Translations under genes and position numbers: made by a program
Source: Planctomycetaceae bacterium
GTDB lineage: Bacteria > Planctomycetota > Phycisphaerae > Phycisphaerales > Zrk34
Direction of reading: 5' to 3'
NCBI GenBank assembly: GCA_002685935.1
Contig: NYZD01000075.1
Span: 1-50,476 of the forward strand
DNA: 50,476 bases
The notes under the pieces: model-generated
The model's input: the letters and a program-made list of their open reading frames with translations, nothing else
Databases searched by the model: none
Told to the model about the DNA's origin: nothing
Shown here: one piece after another, positions 1 to 8,843 of the stretch
Position numbering within the stretch: position 1 is the first letter of the stretch
Layout of the letters: every line of letters begins with the position of its first letter

Positions 1-44
1 CCCTCCCTACGGTTCAGCCGGCGAGCAACCACAACCCGGTTCTC

Positions 45-1121
45 TCAAACTGACTGGTACAACAAACGGGAAGGGGTCACGTCGATGTGAATACCGGTGG
101 GCAGCCAGAATTCGGCGGGGCCGTGACCTTCGGCGCCGAAAGTCAGCAGCAATTGGCCGTCGCGGTTGAATATCTGGACGGCCTCGAAGTGCGCGTCAAT
201 CGTATACAGGTGTCCGTCGCTGTCAGTTGCGATCCCCTTGGGCATTGAGAAGTATCCCGGCAGATGTCCCTGGCGCCCGATGATTCGCAACGGATTCAGG
301 TCCGCGTCGAAATGTTGGATGCGGAAGTTCAGCGAATCGGTGACGTAAAGCTGACGCTGGGGATCGAGCGCGACGTGTGTCGGGTAGTTGAACTGTCCCA
401 GTTCGGTGCCTTGCTCGCCCAGGCGGCGGAGTAGGTTGCCCTGTCTGGAGAACACAAGTATCTGATGAGCGCCGGCGTCGGCGACAAGCAGGCGGCCGGT
501 GGTCGGATCGACCGCGACACCTGTGGGTCGCTGGAGCACTCCGTGGCCGACGCGATCAGTCAGACTACCTGTCCTGTCGAAGATGAGCAGTTCCTGGGCC
601 ACGGAGTCGGCGACGATGATCCGACCGGAAGGATCGAACGCGATGCCCACGGGCTGGGCAAAGGTAACGGTGTGCCCGGCGGGCTTCCATTGGTCGTACG
701 CGCGGGAGTCAAGGTCGAACACGTGGATCAGTTGGGCGTTGCTGTCGGCGACGAACAGTCGGTTGCGATCGTCGGTGCAGATCGCGAACGGCGTGACCAT
801 GGTGTGCGGAGGCTGGTCGCCAAGGAGGATTCGTCCCACCGACTGCGGCAAAGACACGGCCGGCTTGAGATCATCGCTGTTGGTGAGTTTCCCGACATAT
901 TGGACGCGAGCGGTAGACGGTGGGTCGGGCCAGACGACGGGGGGGTTCGGCATGGGGAAGATGCGTCCGGCGGGTTGGCCACAGCCGATCGATGTTGTGA
1001 TCGCGATGCACAGCCACAGCAGCGCGAAGAGATGACGCGCGGTGACACGCAGCGTGCTGCGGATCTTCCGGAGCCGGAACGCGCTTCGTTCTTCTTCGGG
1101 CTTCATCTGTCGTTGCGCCAT
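45..1121 (-). CDS. NHL-repeat beta-propeller lipoprotein, last blade missing
   Basis: Probable exported lipoprotein of 358 aa. A hydrophobic segment at about residues 31-46 ends in a cysteine at C47 (ITTSIGC), a reasonable lipobox. From about residue 110 there are five clear NHL-type blades (for example PVGIAFDPSGRIIVADS and PTGVAVDPTTGRLLVADA) and the start of a sixth (FWLPTGIHID). After that the sequence leaves the family pattern: the expected IYVADS-like strand is absent and the protein stops at LLYQSV. Neither of the other two frames restores it, so the C terminus looks genuinely replaced or cut. GGAG lies 6 nt before the ATG. It follows the beta-barrel lipoprotein gene by 39 nt and is probably cotranscribed. 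NHL propellers of this type often sit beside multiheme cytochromes; the exact partner is not visible here. Confidence 0.85.
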   Translation of the reverse strand: MAQRQMKPEEERSAFRLRKIRSTLRVTARHLFALLWLCIAITTSIGCGQPAGRIFPMPNPPVVWPDPPSTARVQYVGKLTNSDDLKPAVSLPQSVGRILLGDQPPHTMVTPFAICTDDRNRLFVADSNAQLIHVFDLDSRAYDQWKPAGHTVTFAQPVGIAFDPSGRIIVADSVAQELLIFDRTGSLTDRVGHGVLQRPTGVAVDPTTGRLLVADAGAHQILVFSRQGNLLRRLGEQGTELGQFNYPTHVALDPQRQLYVTDSLNFRIQHFDADLNPLRIIGRQGHLPGYFSMPKGIATDSDGHLYTIDAHFEAVQIFNRDGQLLLTFGAEGHGPAEFWLPTGIHIDVTPSRLLYQSV

Positions 1122-1160
1122 GGATGGCTCCGGTGGGACAGGGCCGTGGCCGATGCGTTG

Positions 1161-3652
1161 TCAGAATCGCCGCCGCAGGCCAATCTCGATGACCTGGAAT
1201 GTGTTGTCCTGATGATCCGTGTTGAAAAAGGCATTGCGGGCAAGGACAAACAGGTCGGTTTGCAGATGCCTCCAACGCAGTTCGAGTTGTTGTTCAAAGC
1301 CGTCGGTATCGCCTCTGAGATTGTCCTGCTCGTCGCGCCACGCCAGGGCGATCCGACCCCAAAGTCGGCGGGTGATTTGTGTTTCGATCTCGCCGGATGC
1401 GGTGGCGAAGTTCGTCTGATTGCCATCATCAGTGAAATCGAGCTTCGTGTAGCCCGCATCGAAGACCAGTCGCGTGTCGCGCCAGAGCCGATGCGAGAGG
1501 CGGCCTGAGAAGCGGGTCGCTTCAAAGGGGCGGATGGTGCTGTCGTGAATCTGGCGTTCGGCGTTGAGGTCCACCTCCCAGATCCGATAGTCGGCACCGA
1601 ACTTCAGATCGCGGATGGAATCGACGGTGAGCATGACGGGGACGGCCGTGTGGACATCCTGATCCTGTTGGAAGTAGGCCCCGTAGACGCCGAGTCCCCG
1701 CAGCCAGCCCTCGTCGATGTCGTAACGCACGCCGATTGCCCCGCTGAGGGTCGTGGTGACGTTGGCAGGCTCGGGCGTCACGTCGTAATCGACCAGCACG
1801 AACGTGAAGTTCGCGATGGACCCGGCGACGACGCGATGGATCTCAACACGATCCTCAAACGCCAGGATCGTGTAGTCCAAGCCTTCAGAAAAGACGGTGA
1901 GCCCTGTGATATTCGTGACCACGATGGATGACGCGACGATATGGCGACGGGCGAGCGTCACGGGTGCCGGGTCAATGAAAATCCATGGCTCGTCGGTGAA
2001 GCTTGTGACACCTGTCGTCTGTTCATTATCTCGCCGATTGGCGGCGAAGCGGAGATCCGCCGAGACCGCGCCGTGGGGGACGTCTTTGCGGTAGTCGAAG
2101 TTGATTTGGCCAAACACTTCTCGGCTGCCCGCGCCGTCGGCCTGCTGAAGCAGGTTGCCGCCGAGACGTCCGGTCGTAACGAGACTGCGGAAGGTGCGGT
2201 GTTGGAAGCCGCCTGAAGGGCGCACGAGGGTGTGGTCGTTGCCTGCCCCTTCTTCGCGGTCGAGCGTGAAATCAAGAAACGTCCGCAGCGCATCACTATG
2301 CTCGAAGTTCAGGGATTCGTCCCAGCGAAGTCGATCCAGGGCAAAATCCCCCGACCGTCGAAACACGTTGATCGAGGAGAACAGCGCGTGTTGGTTGTCG
2401 AGGCCGAAATCAAGAGCATGGCTCAGGGTCGCCTCGTGCGTCTGGAAATCGAAGGTATTGCCCACGGGACTACCGAAATGCTTGTCGATCTGATTGAACG
2501 CGTAGTCCCAGGTGAGCGTCTGGGTATCGGTCGGCTGATGCTCGCTGTGCCATGAAATCGTCTTCTGATCGCGTCGGGAATCGCGGGGGCCGCCCAGGTC
2601 TTCCTGTTCTTGAATGGTGTTGTAGAACGACAACCGGGTGGGCACGGACGCGGATTTGATGTACACGTCGGCCCCGTGTGTAATCGTGATGCTGTCCAGC
2701 GATCCGGCGAACTCGCGGGTTAATAGCTCCTGAGTTCGTCGACTGTAGAGCGTGATCGGCGCGATTTGCTGGCGCGCCACGACGGCGCTGACGTCATATT
2801 CGTGTAGCGTGCCATCCTCGTGGTCATCGTTCCCATTGGTGTCGACAGATTGCTGTGATAGACCGAACGACCCGAAGAGCTTGAGGTCGATCAGATCCGG
2901 TCGGCCGATGAAGCCGTCGGCGGATACTTCAAGAGATTCTCGGAACAGTGTCTCGATGTGACTGGCTTTGGGCCCTCCCGCAGGATCGACTTTGTCATTC
3001 TGACGCCTCATGCGCAGGAGCAGTTCGGCCTTGATGTTGCTCAAGGCAAGAGCGGATGCGTCCGGCTGGGGCGCGGGGGGGGTTGGCTCGTGTTCGAGTT
3101 GAGCGAGGACTGAGATCACGCAATGGCCCTCGCCGGTCAGGTTTTCGTCGCCGGTCAATCGGGCGGTGAAATACAGCGTTTCGTCGCGGCCCTGCGGCAC
3201 ATCCGCCGGGTAATCGACGGCGGCGGTGCCATCATCGAGGGTGTGGTCTCGGCCCAGCTCGACGACCCCGATGGTGGTCATAAGGTAGAAACCGACCTCG
3301 GTATCTTCGACGGGTTCGTCGTCGACAAGCACGGTGGCCAACAGCAGGTCTTCGCCTTCTTCGGACACGCGTTCGAGTTGGACGCTCGCCACGACGGCAT
3401 CGGCGGCGTGGACGACTTGTGTCGGGCTGGGGATTTCTGGGGTCATGTCGTCGGTCTGAGACGGAGTCACGGCATCGGCTTGTGCGGCGTCGTCAGCCGC
3501 GGCGTTGGGGTCGGGGACGCCGTCGAAAAAAAGGACAGTGTTTTGTAGTCTTGCTCGACGGAGCAGGCAGTTAACTGCACGAGCACGATTCCGCACGCCA
3601 AAGCAGGTACCGCGCGTCCGAAGCATGCGCGAGATGTTCTGTGGCCAGCCAT
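1161..3652 (-). CDS. Outer-membrane beta-barrel lipoprotein, broken by a 1-nt frameshift
   Basis: The real gene appears to start at the ATG at 3652, giving a signal peptide with lipobox LTAC (C30) and then CSVEQDYKTLSFF. The frame is lost at a run of seven T (coding strand) at 3526-3532. Adding one T makes YKTLSFFFDGVPDP, a motif I recognise from secreted proteins near multiheme cytochromes, and restores exactly 831 codons (830 aa). Downstream there is a Pro-rich linker, an Ig/transthyretin-like domain (roughly residues 75-180), then about 600 residues of alternating amphipathic strands ending in a C-terminal Phe (GLRRRF), typical of an outer-membrane barrel. The TATACT box lies only 9 nt before the ATG. 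The open frame continues upstream to 4250, but that part is low-complexity Arg/His sequence and overlaps the sialidase gene, so it is not real. The likely role is a surface porin or scaffold; this is inferred. Confidence 0.75.
3526..3532 (-). other. T7 homopolymer frameshift site
   Basis: Seven T residues on the coding strand between codons for LS and DGVPDP. Upstream frame: MAGH...CSVEQDYKTLSFF, then out-of-frame STASPTPTP to a stop at 3467. Downstream frame: FFDGVPDPNAA to the barrel. An eighth T would join them exactly. It could be an assembly indel, a real mutation, or a slippage site where polymerase or ribosome corrects the frame. Confidence 0.8.
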
Positions 3653-3661
3653 CAGGAGGAT

Positions 3662-3690
3662 AGTATACCCAAATATCCAGTTTGTGTGGC
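3662..3690 (-). promoter_or_regulatory. Possible near-leaderless promoter of the beta-barrel lipoprotein
   Basis: On the minus strand a TATACT hexamer (3662-3667) ends 9 nt before the ATG at 3652, with a weak GCCACA (3 of 6 to consensus) 17 nt upstream. No Shine-Dalgarno sequence fits between them. If used, transcription would begin at or just before the start codon. Confidence 0.3.
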
Positions 3691-3856
3691 TGCGTTTGCG
3701 CGCCGTGTCGGGGATGCGGCGGGGCGAAGCAGCATCGTACGACCATGCCGTTCCTCAATGCGCCCACGGCGCCAGTGCGCGGGATGAGATGGAACGACGC
3801 ATGATGGGTGCTTGCTGAGATGCGGAGAATGTTCGCACCGTAGCGGATCTGTGGGG

Positions 3857-4951
3857 TCAGTTGCGCTCTACGTTGATCGTCACGGTATTGATGGTGTTCT
3901 GCCAATCCTCGGTCCAGGCGAAGGCTTGTTCGTCGTAGGCGACGAGCAGCCGGCCGGGGTTGATTTCGACCATGCTTGTGTAGCCGGTGCTGGCGCCGTG
4001 GTAGATGACGGTAGGGTCGGACCACGACTCGCCGTCGTCGAGACTGAAGATGATCTGATTTCCCAGCGAGGGGGGGTTGATCACGCGCCCGTGGCTCAGG
4101 GCGATGACGCCGTGGCTCATGAGTCGCAGTTGCGGCGCGACGCCGGTCACGGACATGGCGGTCAGCGTGGACCATGTCCGGCCGTCGTCGTTGGACTTGC
4201 ATTGATACATCGGGGTGTTGGTTGTCGATGTGGTTGTCCTCATCACGCACAGGATGCCGCCGTCGGGCAAGCGGAGGAAACTAGGCTCACAGAAGTCCTT
4301 TGGCTCGGGGGACGGGTCGGTGATGCTGCTGAGATAGGACCAGCTGGCGCCGCGGTCGGCGGTTTCAAATAGGATCACGCGGTCGACCGTGTCGCCACGG
4401 AATGCGCCGGACCCGGTGAGGAGCGTTCGGCCATCGTCAAGCTCGATGATTCCGAAGACGATCAAGTTTGCTTTGGTCCGGCCGGGTGTTGATCCACTAA
4501 ACGGCTGCAGAAGACCGTCCGGCAGTAGCAACGGCGCGCGTCGCGGCCCCTCCCATGACTTGATGCCGTCGCGCGATCGCCACTCGAGTATGTATGGCTG
4601 GCCGGACTGATCCAACAGCGCGCCCATGATGCCCAGGATCGAGCCGTCGGCGAGTTGGCAGGAGGGCCAGGGGTCGTTGAGGCCATGGCGCACGCGCTTC
4701 AAAAGGAACCAATTCGCGCCTTGATCCATGCTTTGCAGGAGCGCGTGCAGTATGCCTTCGGTCAGGTCTTCGTCCCACCAGTCTCGGCAGATGGAGAAGC
4801 CGAGGATGATGTCTCCGCCAGCGATGTGAAACATCGTGTGTGGGAACCAGTGGTGGCCTCTCGAGCGGCTCACGGCGGTGGGCTTGCTCATCTCGATGCT
4901 CAGTGTTCCACCTACTGGGTTGGTTGTCGGCGCTTTTGCGTCGTTTGCCAT
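3857..4951 (-). CDS. Sialidase-like (BNR/Asp-box) protein
   Basis: A 364-aa protein with five Asp-box motifs: SMDQGANW (74-81), SRDGIKSW (126-133), TADRGASW (197-204), SNDDGRTW (253-260) and SLDDGESW (303-310). This is the hallmark of a six-bladed sialidase-type propeller. CEPSFLRLPDGGILCVMRT (about 221-239) resembles a strand carrying one of the catalytic Arg residues, and GYTSMVEI (323-330) resembles the Tyr/Glu strand. It would hydrolyse terminal glycosides (sialic acid or another acidic sugar); substrate cannot be read from sequence. No signal peptide is visible, so it is probably cytoplasmic unless the start is wrong (M21 is an alternative). It lies 125 nt after the GH42-like gene on the same strand. 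Confidence 0.85.
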   Translation of the reverse strand: MANDAKAPTTNPVGGTLSIEMSKPTAVSRSRGHHWFPHTMFHIAGGDIILGFSICRDWWDEDLTEGILHALLQSMDQGANWFLLKRVRHGLNDPWPSCQLADGSILGIMGALLDQSGQPYILEWRSRDGIKSWEGPRRAPLLLPDGLLQPFSGSTPGRTKANLIVFGIIELDDGRTLLTGSGAFRGDTVDRVILFETADRGASWSYLSSITDPSPEPKDFCEPSFLRLPDGGILCVMRTTTSTTNTPMYQCKSNDDGRTWSTLTAMSVTGVAPQLRLMSHGVIALSHGRVINPPSLGNQIIFSLDDGESWSDPTVIYHGASTGYTSMVEINPGRLLVAYDEQAFAWTEDWQNTINTVTINVERN

Positions 4952-5076
4952 GGTCGTCTCTCTTGCCGGATGTGGATTTCGGAATCGTCGGAAGCCACTG
5001 GTCTTGCGCTGTCGCCGTCATTGCGAACCTGGTTTATGCGGCGTCAGAGGCTATGGGGGTGCGGGCTCAACGCGGT

Positions 5077-7494
5077 TCACTGCTTCACCACCGCGGAAAC
5101 ACTGATGAGCTTGTAGAAGAGGATGGTGGGGAGGACGATTTCAAGGAGACCGCCGTTCACATTGAATGTCAGTGCCTGCGGGTCGCCCCCCGGTTCGCAC
5201 GCTTGGGCTTGTTGAATGTTCCATCCGTTCGGTACGCTTAGCTGCACGGTCAGGTCTTCCACGGGAATGATGCGGTCGTCTTTGATTTCACCCACCAGGG
5301 GCAGATTGTAATTTACGGCGTGCACGACCAGCATTCCCTTTGAGCCTTCGGTCTTGATATATGCGTTGAACCTGACTCCGATGCCCTTGAGCGCATCGGC
5401 GACGCAAGGGGGGTGGCCCAGTCCGGCGGTGATGTGCTGAAGCAGGGACCCGCCGGCAAGGTAGAAGTCCACCCCCAAGGCTTGATCGAGTTGGGCCAAG
5501 GCGTGGTACCGAGGATCACCGGGGACATCGGCCTTGCTGACCAGCTCACTGGTGGCATAGTGCAAAGCGTCGTCGCGCGAGATACGGTCCGAAGGGAGCA
5601 AGTTCGAGAGATCAAAGCTATGCACGCATCTGCCGCCGCGCTCGACGGTCAGGACACCTGTCTCATCGCGCACGCCGCCGTCGAGAAGCGACGCGAACCC
5701 GCCCGGCGAGCGTGGCTTGCCATCCGTGTCGTATCGTCCGGTCTCCCGCGTGAGGATGGCGGCGCCGCCGGTCTGCACAAAGTTTTCGACGGCCTGAATC
5801 TGAGTGTCGTTCATGTAGCGCACTTCGGGCAGAATCAGGACGCGATAGCGAGAGAGCGGCGCGTCGGCCAGATCATCCTCCACGACATAGTCGAAGAGGA
5901 TGTGCTGATCCAAAAGGTATCGGGTCAGCTTTTGCACCTGGCGGAGATGCTCCACGTTCTCCATGTGTGCCTCGTCGTAGCAGTACGCTAGTGCGACGTG
6001 CGCATGGGAGCGGTATCCATCCAAAAGATGCGCGTGCTCTTTGAAGAAGGTGTGATACTTGTTCTGGAGTTCTGGATAGAGCGGCTGGTCGTGGAGCGAT
6101 GGCACGTAAGATCCGCCGCCTCCCGCGGCCGACTCAGCGTAGGCCAGCTCCGCTCCTTCCTTCCTGGTGACGTAACACAAGTTCGCCGGCGTGACGCGGT
6201 TGGCCAGGGCGAACTTGTATTGCAGGACGAAGTCAAGGTAGAAACCGGGAGCAATCATGCCGGGATCGGTGAACTCTTCAAACATGATGCCGTCGGGTAT
6301 CGGTCTCCACACATTCACATCGTGGCCCCACTGTTCCATGAGGCGGGTGCCGTTGCCTTCGATCTGTTGCAGTGGTCCCCAGTTGGGGATGACGATGAAC
6401 CCGTCGCGCGCCGAGTTGCCAGTCTCCTTAATCATCGCCAGGTTGTCGGCGATGCTCTGAGCGCGGAATCGCTTCGTCTCTGCCCACAGCGCCCGCTCTT
6501 GCGGCGTACGGATCCCCCACAACGACGCGTCCGGCGAACCGAACTTGCGCTCCAATTCCTGAGTCGAAAGTCGCCTCTCCAGGTGTCGGCGATACTGCTC
6601 GGCCAGTGTGCTCAGCCAGAAATTCCCCATCTCCTCGATGAACGCCTCATCGAGATTCGACGTGCCGAACAAGCTTGTCAACTCTTCGGAGGAGCAGGTC
6701 TCGGCCACGAACGGCATAAAATCAGGATCTGTTTTGACCCATTCCATGGGGCTGCCCCGGTATCCCATGGAGATCTGGGAGAGGTTCTCGGCGCCAAACC
6801 GCTCTCGAATCCGTTCGTTAGAGTACCTATCAGCCAAGTATGTGCGGAACTTTTCCTGGCAATGCGAGCAGTAGCAGTTCAGCGAATTGTTGTCCACGAA
6901 GACGCCGTCGTACCCCGCGTTCGTAAGGCTGATCACCATCCCCTTCTGATAATGGTTGTAGTGGGGATTGTTCTGGCACGGCGCGTACCTGTGGTGATCG
7001 AACCGGGCGAAGTAGGGATGTCGCATTTCATAGTTGTAGTGCACGCGCCCGTTGCGCTCGCGCGTCATCCAGTCGATGGGATCGGCGGCGGGCTTCGGTC
7101 CATAGCCGAACGCACTGTACTGCTCCCAGTGATCGTACATCTCCCAGATGCCGGTGCGTGTTTCGGGATTGCCGCCCAGGGACTGGTTGCAGATATAGGG
7201 GATCACGATCCGGACGCCGACTTCATGCAGGCGATCGACATAGTCCTTGATGTCGGCGGTGCGCTGCTGAATCACCTGGGGAGACAGACGGGCCGGGAAT
7301 TGACCTGAGTCGATTGCATCGTCCTGGGAGAACGGCCCCCAACTGTTGTCGAAGGGCGTGTCATGTCCGACATGGAGCAGGTGGGGCGGCGCGGCGGCTA
7401 CTTTTTCGATGAACTCGTTCGGCGCAATCAGATGGGACCCGTAGTCCATCTGATAGGTGAAAGGCGTACTCGTTGCCGGTGCACGGGTCATCAT
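5077..7494 (-). CDS. GH42-like glycoside hydrolase with trimerisation-type domain
   Basis: An 805-aa protein. The N-terminal half is a putative TIM barrel with YDGVFVDNN (195-203) at the end of a strand, followed directly by CYCSHCQEKFRTYL (207-220), a Cys-rich motif common in GH42 beta-galactosidase relatives. Around residues 555-615 YRVLILPEVRYMNDTQ and FVQTGGAAILTRETG match the class I glutamine-amidotransferase-like trimerisation domain of GH42 enzymes. The general acid/base and nucleophile Glu residues could not be assigned with confidence, so activity on beta-galactosides is not shown. No signal peptide. Start at MMTRAP; the second Met is equally possible. It is 90 nt downstream of a URO-D-family gene and upstream of the sialidase-like gene, probably one operon. 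Confidence 0.8.
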   Translation of the reverse strand: MMTRAPATSTPFTYQMDYGSHLIAPNEFIEKVAAAPPHLLHVGHDTPFDNSWGPFSQDDAIDSGQFPARLSPQVIQQRTADIKDYVDRLHEVGVRIVIPYICNQSLGGNPETRTGIWEMYDHWEQYSAFGYGPKPAADPIDWMTRERNGRVHYNYEMRHPYFARFDHHRYAPCQNNPHYNHYQKGMVISLTNAGYDGVFVDNNSLNCYCSHCQEKFRTYLADRYSNERIRERFGAENLSQISMGYRGSPMEWVKTDPDFMPFVAETCSSEELTSLFGTSNLDEAFIEEMGNFWLSTLAEQYRRHLERRLSTQELERKFGSPDASLWGIRTPQERALWAETKRFRAQSIADNLAMIKETGNSARDGFIVIPNWGPLQQIEGNGTRLMEQWGHDVNVWRPIPDGIMFEEFTDPGMIAPGFYLDFVLQYKFALANRVTPANLCYVTRKEGAELAYAESAAGGGGSYVPSLHDQPLYPELQNKYHTFFKEHAHLLDGYRSHAHVALAYCYDEAHMENVEHLRQVQKLTRYLLDQHILFDYVVEDDLADAPLSRYRVLILPEVRYMNDTQIQAVENFVQTGGAAILTRETGRYDTDGKPRSPGGFASLLDGGVRDETGVLTVERGGRCVHSFDLSNLLPSDRISRDDALHYATSELVSKADVPGDPRYHALAQLDQALGVDFYLAGGSLLQHITAGLGHPPCVADALKGIGVRFNAYIKTEGSKGMLVVHAVNYNLPLVGEIKDDRIIPVEDLTVQLSVPNGWNIQQAQACEPGGDPQALTFNVNGGLLEIVLPTILFYKLISVSAVVKQ

Positions 7495-7584
7495 GGCATG
7501 TCTTCTTTCGCTCTGCTATCCGATGTTTGTACTTGGCCTGCCACGGGGCGCCCCGCCCGTCACCCTGATGAGGTACTCAACGCT

Positions 7585-8676
7585 CTATGCTCCCCAGTTG
7601 GTACTGGTTTCCAGCAGTCGCTGGGCTTCGGCTTCGTTATCGCAGCCCGTCGTGACGAGCGTACCTTCCTGGCCGAACTCTCTGAGGAACGGCTCAATCT
7701 GGTTGCCGGGCACCGCCCAGCAGTGGGCCGACTTCCCGGCTGTGTAGATCGGTCGCCAGACGGAATCCCACCAGGCCGGGTCGGCCGCATAGGGGTTGCC
7801 GGCGCCGGGCGTCCATTCAATTGCCGTCAGGTCCGGCACATTCACGAGGTATTCGAGGTGTCGAATCGCATCGGGCCCGTCCAGGTGATACATGCTGTAA
7901 TCCAACCGTGCGCACTGTCGCTCGAGGTGCGGCACGACGAACTCAGCGAACATATCGCCGGATATCATGCAGGAGAAATCGCATTGAGTCACTGTCGCGC
8001 GGCCCGGCGCCCAGACGCTGAAGTGCGACAGCGTATGGCCACCGGACTCATCGCGCACCATCTCATAGAGAAGGTCGTACACCTGGAAGTAGATTTCGTC
8101 CAGTTCATCGAGCAGGCGGTGAATCTCCTGTGGACAATCCAACAGGTAAGTCAGCAGCGTCTGTGTCCCGAACAGTGCGGCCAGGATGTCCAGCCCCTCG
8201 ACAAGCCCCGGGATGGCTAGTGAGAACCGTCCTTGGGCCGCCTGCCGAAATCGCTGAACGGCGGTCTCGGTCCACTGCCAATAGGGACTGTCGGGATCGA
8301 ACCGTAACTGTACTTGGGCCGGGTCCGCTGACAACGGTTCGTACCAGACCGTGTCGGGTCCAAAGTTTGGCGAGGCGCCCAGGAGCACGGCCAACAAACA
8401 CGGCCCCAGGTCGGCGGCCAGATAGGGGTGCCACGCGCCGCCGTAGAACCGCTGAGCAAAGAGCGCTTCAGCGCGGGCGAGGTTGCCTTCGATGTCCAGC
8501 CAGCGCTCGCGTTCCTTGGGCGGGGCCGGCGGCGGCTCCGCGACGGACAGGGGCGTGTTGCGCGGCGACTGGATTCCCAGGGCCCAGTGGTCCGCCACCT
8601 CGCCGTGCCACCAGGCGGTGAACATTCGCCGGCATGCCGACCAATCGTCTTTGAACAAGAGAGAGTCGGAAGTCAT
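7585..8676 (-). CDS. Uroporphyrinogen-decarboxylase-superfamily protein (paralog 1)
   Basis: A 363-aa protein starting MTSDSLLFKDDWSACRRMF; the frame stays open to 8784, but the ATG at 8676 has GGAG 8 nt upstream and the earlier residues are not protein-like. The fold features are those of the URO-D/MtaA superfamily: helix-rich sequence with HYL-type repeats, LDCPQEIHRLLDELDEIY, GRATVTQCDFSCMIS and SMYHLDGPDAIRHLEYL near the C-terminal end. The position where MtaA-type methyltransferases carry a zinc-binding HxC reads HLD, so the cobalamin-methyltransferase chemistry is doubtful. It is not a haem-biosynthesis HemE, because the haem-enzyme signatures are lacking and it sits among sugar enzymes. 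First gene of the minus-strand unit running to 3857. Confidence 0.82.
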   Translation of the reverse strand: MTSDSLLFKDDWSACRRMFTAWWHGEVADHWALGIQSPRNTPLSVAEPPPAPPKERERWLDIEGNLARAEALFAQRFYGGAWHPYLAADLGPCLLAVLLGASPNFGPDTVWYEPLSADPAQVQLRFDPDSPYWQWTETAVQRFRQAAQGRFSLAIPGLVEGLDILAALFGTQTLLTYLLDCPQEIHRLLDELDEIYFQVYDLLYEMVRDESGGHTLSHFSVWAPGRATVTQCDFSCMISGDMFAEFVVPHLERQCARLDYSMYHLDGPDAIRHLEYLVNVPDLTAIEWTPGAGNPYAADPAWWDSVWRPIYTAGKSAHCWAVPGNQIEPFLREFGQEGTLVTTGCDNEAEAQRLLETSTNWGA

Positions 8677-8704
8677 ACGTGTTGCTCCGGCGCGTGGGGC
8701 GTAA

Positions 8705-8713
8705 AGTGTATCA
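8705..8713 (-). promoter_or_regulatory. Extended -10 promoter candidate for the URO-D-like/GH42-like unit
   Basis: On the minus strand TGATACACT forms an extended -10 element (TG, one base, TACACT) about 29 nt before the ATG at 8676. It leaves a short leader containing GGAG. No good -35 box is seen, as expected for an extended -10 promoter. Confidence 0.35.
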
Positions 8714-8765
8714 TGGCTTAGTCGGACGGGTTGGCGAATTCGGGCGTGGCCGGGCCTCGGAGGGA

Positions 8766-8794
8766 TTGAGCGGCGGGGCAGCAAGCGATACAGT
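8766..8794 (+). promoter_or_regulatory. Sigma70-type promoter candidate for the secreted unknown protein
   Basis: TTGAGC (8766-8771), a 17-nt spacer and TACAGT (8789-8794), each 4 of 6 to consensus. It lies 50 nt before the ATG at 8844 and back to back with the minus-strand promoter candidate at 8705-8713. Confidence 0.35.
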
Positions 8795-8843
8795 CAATTC
8801 CAATATTGCATCTTCAGGCGACGGTTACACGAGGAGGCTGATC

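Noticed and set aside
3653-4250. N-terminal extension of the barrel gene frame up to 4250
   Set aside because: The translation is Arg/His-rich and overlaps the sialidase gene; it has no domain and the lipoprotein start at 3652 fits better.
5998-7308. 436-codon open frame on the plus strand
   Set aside because: Antisense of the GH42-like gene, with no protein-like signature.
7585-8676. HemE, uroporphyrinogen decarboxylase of haem synthesis
   Set aside because: Superfamily fold only; haem-enzyme signature absent and four divergent copies in a sugar island.
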